Part shown: positions 12,241 through 14,688 of the stretch, in pieces
Layout: each line of letters opens with the position of its first letter
Numbering within the stretch: position 1 is the first letter of the stretch
Assembly: GCA_026014605.1 (NCBI GenBank)
Contig: JAOZIC010000190.1
Coordinates: forward strand, 4,428 to 19,115
Source: Candidatus Bathyarchaeota archaeon
GTDB lineage: Archaea; Thermoproteota; Bathyarchaeia; Bathyarchaeales; Bathyarchaeaceae
Reading direction: 5' to 3'
Length of the DNA: 14,688 bases
Translations under genes and position numbers: made by a program
The notes under the pieces: generated by a model
Databases searched by the model: none
The model's input: the letters and a program-made list of their open reading frames with translations, nothing else
What the model was told of the DNA's origin: nothing

Positions 12241-12313
12241 CTAATAGTAGTTCATTGTTGAAAACTACCTTTTTTCAGAAAAACCAAGCAAGACAAGAAT
12301 ACGCTCTTTGACC
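12241..12313. repeat. 73-nt dispersed direct repeat, copy 1
   Basis: It aligns without gaps to 14502-14574 at a fixed offset of 2261 nt. A 30-nt core (12267-12296) is identical in both copies, and flanking positions are largely conserved, including a shared TCTTTGA near the right end and CTAATA at the left. The core contains a T6/A5 mini-inverted repeat around CAG. It sits in the gap between two convergent genes. Confidence 0.85.
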
Positions 12314-12378
12314 TTAGTCACAAACCGTTCTTTTCACATTTCTGGCAGGAAGCCTTTACGCCCTAAAAGCTTACGGGA

Positions 12379-14223
12379 CTAGGGTGCGGACTTCAATAGT
12401 TTGACCCATTCCGAGAAATCGGGTATTTGTTGTGCATCTAAATCGAATATCCATTCCTGAAAATCATCATCTGAGTTTTTTTCATGGAACTTTGCTTCTT
12501 CAAAGATTCTTTTCATCGTAGCGTTTCTGTCAGTTTTCTTGTATTGCCCAACTAACCGCTTAACGCCGACTTTTTTAGCTTCACGTTGAATGAACGCCAG
12601 GGTGTTTTGCTCAATAGTTTTGCCCATTACGCGACACGAAAAAAGAAAACTAATCAACACCCATTCATTACCCCCATCGTTTTCTTCTATGATGGCAACC
12701 CCGCTGAGTCCATACTCGCCATATTTGTCCCATACATTTACCACATAGATTTTATGTGCTTTTGATTTGTGAAAGTTTATTATTTCAGGTTTCTGAAAGC
12801 GGGTTATAGTTGCATTCAGTTGGTTTGTTCGTCCTATCAAATCAGTTACTCTGGACAGGTCCCGCTCAGCAGCTTCTCTAATCCATAACTTCATGTCTAT
12901 AGATTTGAGAAAGTCTTCTTTTGAACCTTGAAAACCAGTCTCTTCATCTTTGCGTATTTTCTGTTGCTGATACATAAGCCCCCGTTTTCTAGATTCATCA
13001 GTAATTACACCAGGGTCAAACTCTGGAAGATGCAATGCATCTAATAGCTCATCTGGAGAATACGTGGATACACCTGGCAGAATGTGTCTTACTTGGTCTA
13101 AGTTAAATGGGTCATCATCAAAAAATGCTATAGAATCAAGTCCAATGTTTAGTTCTGTGGCTATTTCTTGCAAGGAATCAACTTTGTTGTTCCAACTGAT
13201 TTTTTTCAGCGTAAAAATTTTCCCGAATTCGCCAAGAACTTCATCAACCAGCGGTTCTATATTCGGGTCATTTTTACTAACAATCGTAAGAATGATTCCA
13301 CGTCTTTGCAACATTTGAAGGTATCTTGCTCGGTTAGCAAACAAAGTGATGCCCGCAACACCGTCATCGCGAATAATCCCCGCCCATAACGTATTGTCGA
13401 GGTCTACCGCGATACATTTTATTTTTTTCCCAATCTTATAGTACACTTGAAGAATCTGAAGCAATGCATCACCTAAACACTTAGCACCTTTACGGGTAGG
13501 GTGATCGTACCAACCGATTGCATCAAATCTCCGAAGCATCTGGGTATTTCCTTCATTTGCAAAGACTCTGTCAATGTTTAAAACAAATACATCATCGAAA
13601 GTCTTGGCAACATCATAAACGATTAGTTGCAATTTAGCCAGAAATTCAATCAATGAATAACCTGTCGTATTGGAGTGGTATTCAAAAGCACCTAGAGTTG
13701 GCCTATAAACCAGAGGAAAAGTCAGAAGGACAATAGGTCCCGTAATTTCTTTTTGTCTGAGTGCTTTGATTGTTTCCGAAAAAGTATTTTTTATTTCTTG
13801 GAGTTGAACATCTTGGTCCTGGTATGTAACTGGGTGTAACTGGAGTTCTTTTATGTAATTTCTAATCTGCATGTTATGTGATAATATTACGACATCTGGG
13901 CAAAAACTCCAGAGTTCACTTTGTTCGTCTTTTACTTCTAACAGAGGATTTGAAGAACCGCCATATTCGAATGTGAGTAGACACTTAGAAGTTAGATTTT
14001 GCTGTACGTATTCTTTCAGAAAAGAGAGGTCGCAGCCACCAATGAAAAACAGTTTCTTTCCGTCAAGTCCTTTCTTCAGTTGTTCATAATCAGCGGTTTG
14101 ACTTTTTGTTTCTGTATCAGAAGTTTTGCCCCACATGTATAATGTGCGGCTGCGAAATTTGCTGTCTTTGATGAACAACCACGAATATTTAATAATTCGA
14201 CGAAATTGACCGAAATTCCTCAT
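12379..14223 (-). CDS. FkbH-like HAD-IIIC family protein with C-terminal GNAT-like domain
   Basis: A 614-aa protein of the FkbH type, which in bacteria dephosphorylates 1,3-bisphosphoglycerate and loads the glyceryl unit on an acyl carrier protein. Residues 55-260 look like the SGNH-hydrolase-like N-terminal domain (start KLFFIGGCDLSFL). Residues 268-400 are the HAD domain: motif I AVDLDNTLWAG (Asp274, Asp276), motif II IVSKND (Ser316), Lys347 and the acidic motif FFDDDP (369-371). Residues 440-600 are an acetyltransferase-like C-terminal part with YGLSGVAIIEEN. The HAD active site is complete. No carrier protein, polyketide synthase or glycosyltransferase is in the window, so the acceptor is unknown; surface polysaccharide modification is an alternative to secondary metabolism. 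ATG 14223 has AAAGGA about 11 nt upstream. It appears intact. Confidence 0.85.
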   Translation of the reverse strand: MRNFGQFRRIIKYSWLFIKDSKFRSRTLYMWGKTSDTETKSQTADYEQLKKGLDGKKLFFIGGCDLSFLKEYVQQNLTSKCLLTFEYGGSSNPLLEVKDEQSELWSFCPDVVILSHNMQIRNYIKELQLHPVTYQDQDVQLQEIKNTFSETIKALRQKEITGPIVLLTFPLVYRPTLGAFEYHSNTTGYSLIEFLAKLQLIVYDVAKTFDDVFVLNIDRVFANEGNTQMLRRFDAIGWYDHPTRKGAKCLGDALLQILQVYYKIGKKIKCIAVDLDNTLWAGIIRDDGVAGITLFANRARYLQMLQRRGIILTIVSKNDPNIEPLVDEVLGEFGKIFTLKKISWNNKVDSLQEIATELNIGLDSIAFFDDDPFNLDQVRHILPGVSTYSPDELLDALHLPEFDPGVITDESRKRGLMYQQQKIRKDEETGFQGSKEDFLKSIDMKLWIREAAERDLSRVTDLIGRTNQLNATITRFQKPEIINFHKSKAHKIYVVNVWDKYGEYGLSGVAIIEENDGGNEWVLISFLFSCRVMGKTIEQNTLAFIQREAKKVGVKRLVGQYKKTDRNATMKRIFEEAKFHEKNSDDDFQEWIFDLDAQQIPDFSEWVKLLKSAP

Positions 14224-14264
14224 GACAACATGTCCTTTCTTGTTCGAATTAAATATTTTGATAA

Positions 14265-14273
14265 GTTATAAAG
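14265..14273 (-). promoter_or_regulatory. TATA box candidate of the FkbH-like gene
   Basis: On the minus strand this reads CTTTATAAC, a good match to the archaeal TATA consensus, 42-50 nt before the ATG at 14223. A start about 26 nt downstream would give a leader of about 20 nt containing the AAAGGA ribosome-binding site. Confidence 0.5.
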
Positions 14274-14501
14274 AATACGATAAAACAGATTTAAGGAATA
14301 CTGAAAAACTGTTCATGTTCGGATTCTGAATAAAAAGAGAATTATTACCAAAAAGTCAGATATTAAGAAAGACGGCCTAAATCCAGAGGTTACCGTGTGG
14401 ATTATGCTTGTTACTGTAACTATGATGGAGGTTGGTGATTCTTCAACCCAAAATATCCAAGGCAAAAGCAACTGATTGGGTGTTACAAACATATTTGAAG
14501 A

Positions 14502-14574
14502 CTAATAACAGTTCTATGTTGAAATCAACCTTTTTTCAGAAAAACCAAGCAAGACAATAATGTAATCTTTGAAC
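14502..14574. repeat. 73-nt dispersed direct repeat, copy 2
   Basis: The partner of 12241-12313, in the same orientation, with the identical 30-nt core at 14528-14557. This copy is in the divergent region upstream of both the FkbH-like gene and the trxB-like gene, whereas copy 1 is downstream of two convergent genes. A shared promoter function is therefore unlikely. Confidence 0.85.
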
Positions 14575-14605
14575 TGAATTCAAAGCGTAACAGTCATAAA
14601 ACATA

Positions 14606-14624
14606 TCAGGTTCACGTAACCTGA
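14606..14624. promoter_or_regulatory. inverted repeat in the trxB-like promoter (operator candidate)
   Basis: TCAGGTT-CACGT-AACCTGA is a perfect 7-bp inverted repeat with a 5-nt spacer, ending 26 nt before the ATG at 14651 and directly after an A/T-rich TATA-like CATAAAACATAT (14595-14606). The location near the expected transcription start suits a repressor site; an RNA hairpin in the leader is the other possibility. Confidence 0.5.
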
Positions 14625-14650
14625 ATAATAACGCGTTAAAGTGGTTAACA

Positions 14651-14688
14651 ATGTATGATACAATAATTCTTGGCTCAGGACCCGCTGG
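14651..14688 (+). CDS. trxB: thioredoxin-reductase-like flavoprotein, N-terminus (partial)
   Basis: Only the first 12 codons and part of the 13th are present, reading MYDTIILGSGPA and onward. The strand followed by G-S-G-P-A-G is the FAD-binding Rossmann start of the thioredoxin reductase/NAD(P)H-dependent disulfide oxidoreductase superfamily. Among these, the short MYD-x-I-I-x-G-x-G-P-A-G start is most typical of TrxB, but other flavoproteins of the fold cannot be excluded from so little sequence. The ATG is preceded by GTGGTTA, a weak ribosome-binding site. Its promoter holds a perfect inverted repeat, suggesting regulated expression. Confidence 0.65.
   Translation, partial: MYDTIILGSGPA

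Larger units (their letters stand above)
14224..14650. other. 427-nt divergent intergenic region
   Basis: It separates the minus-strand FkbH-like gene from the plus-strand trxB-like gene. It holds the FkbH-like promoter (14265-14273), repeat copy 2 (14502-14574) and the inverted repeat near the trxB start (14606-14624). 14300-14500 shows one short open frame (to a stop at 14475) without a convincing start codon or ribosome-binding site. I see no gene there. Confidence 0.55.

Noticed and set aside
14395..14475. Short open frame upstream of repeat copy 2
   Set aside because: The only usable start near it is an internal GTG without a ribosome-binding site, leaving 26 codons with no recognisable motif.
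12241..14574. CRISPR array
   Set aside because: There are only two repeat copies, 2.2 kb apart with a whole gene between them, no regular spacers and no cas genes.

Overview
The window looks like chromosome from an uncultured archaeon, most likely of the TACK side (Bathyarchaeia-like is my guess; no taxonomic search was possible). The evidence is archaeal-type information-processing genes (aIF2 beta, DUF424, RIO1 kinase, Dim2/Pno1-like KH protein, both subunits of topoisomerase VI), a tRNA gene with an encoded CCA end, an archaeal JAMM protease, a SAMP/MoaD-type ubiquitin-fold tail, many GTG/TTG starts with Shine-Dalgarno-like sequences, and T-tract terminator candidates.

Layout. 1-82 is the tail of a ubiquitin-fold sulfur carrier/protein modifier ending in Gly-Gly. 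It converges with a minus-strand pair: an M24 peptidase (89-1276) and a membrane-anchored protein (1316-1894). Next on the minus strand are a CAU-anticodon tRNA (2037-2111) and two small genes (2275-2645). From 2787 the plus strand carries aIF2 beta and DUF424, probably co-transcribed, converging on a small cupin gene. 4092-8511 is a ribosome-biogenesis plus topoisomerase block: RIO1 and KH overlap by 14 nt, and top6B and top6A also overlap by 14 nt. An Lrp-like regulator (8644-9153) follows, with a perfect palindrome over its probable TATA box.

9154-10749 is more accessory in character. It has an intergenic region with two interleaved long inverted repeats, then a tiny HExxH putative metalloprotease, a JAMM/MPN protease, a 38-aa protein and a zinc-ribbon protein. 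10797-11633 (minus) is a multi-helix CmpX/MscS-related membrane protein, and 12012-12212 a two-helix membrane protein. 12379-14223 (minus) is a stand-alone FkbH-like HAD-IIIC protein. A near-identical 73-nt direct repeat lies at its 3' side (12241-12313) and upstream of it (14502-14574). The window ends inside the first codons of a thioredoxin-reductase-like flavoprotein.

Most of the window is ordinary archaeal core genome. The points deserving a second look are a tandemly duplicated H2TH domain inside Top6B, the interleaved inverted repeats at 9368-9446, the 73-nt repeats bracketing the FkbH-like gene, the HExxH + JAMM gene pair, and palindromes in two promoters.
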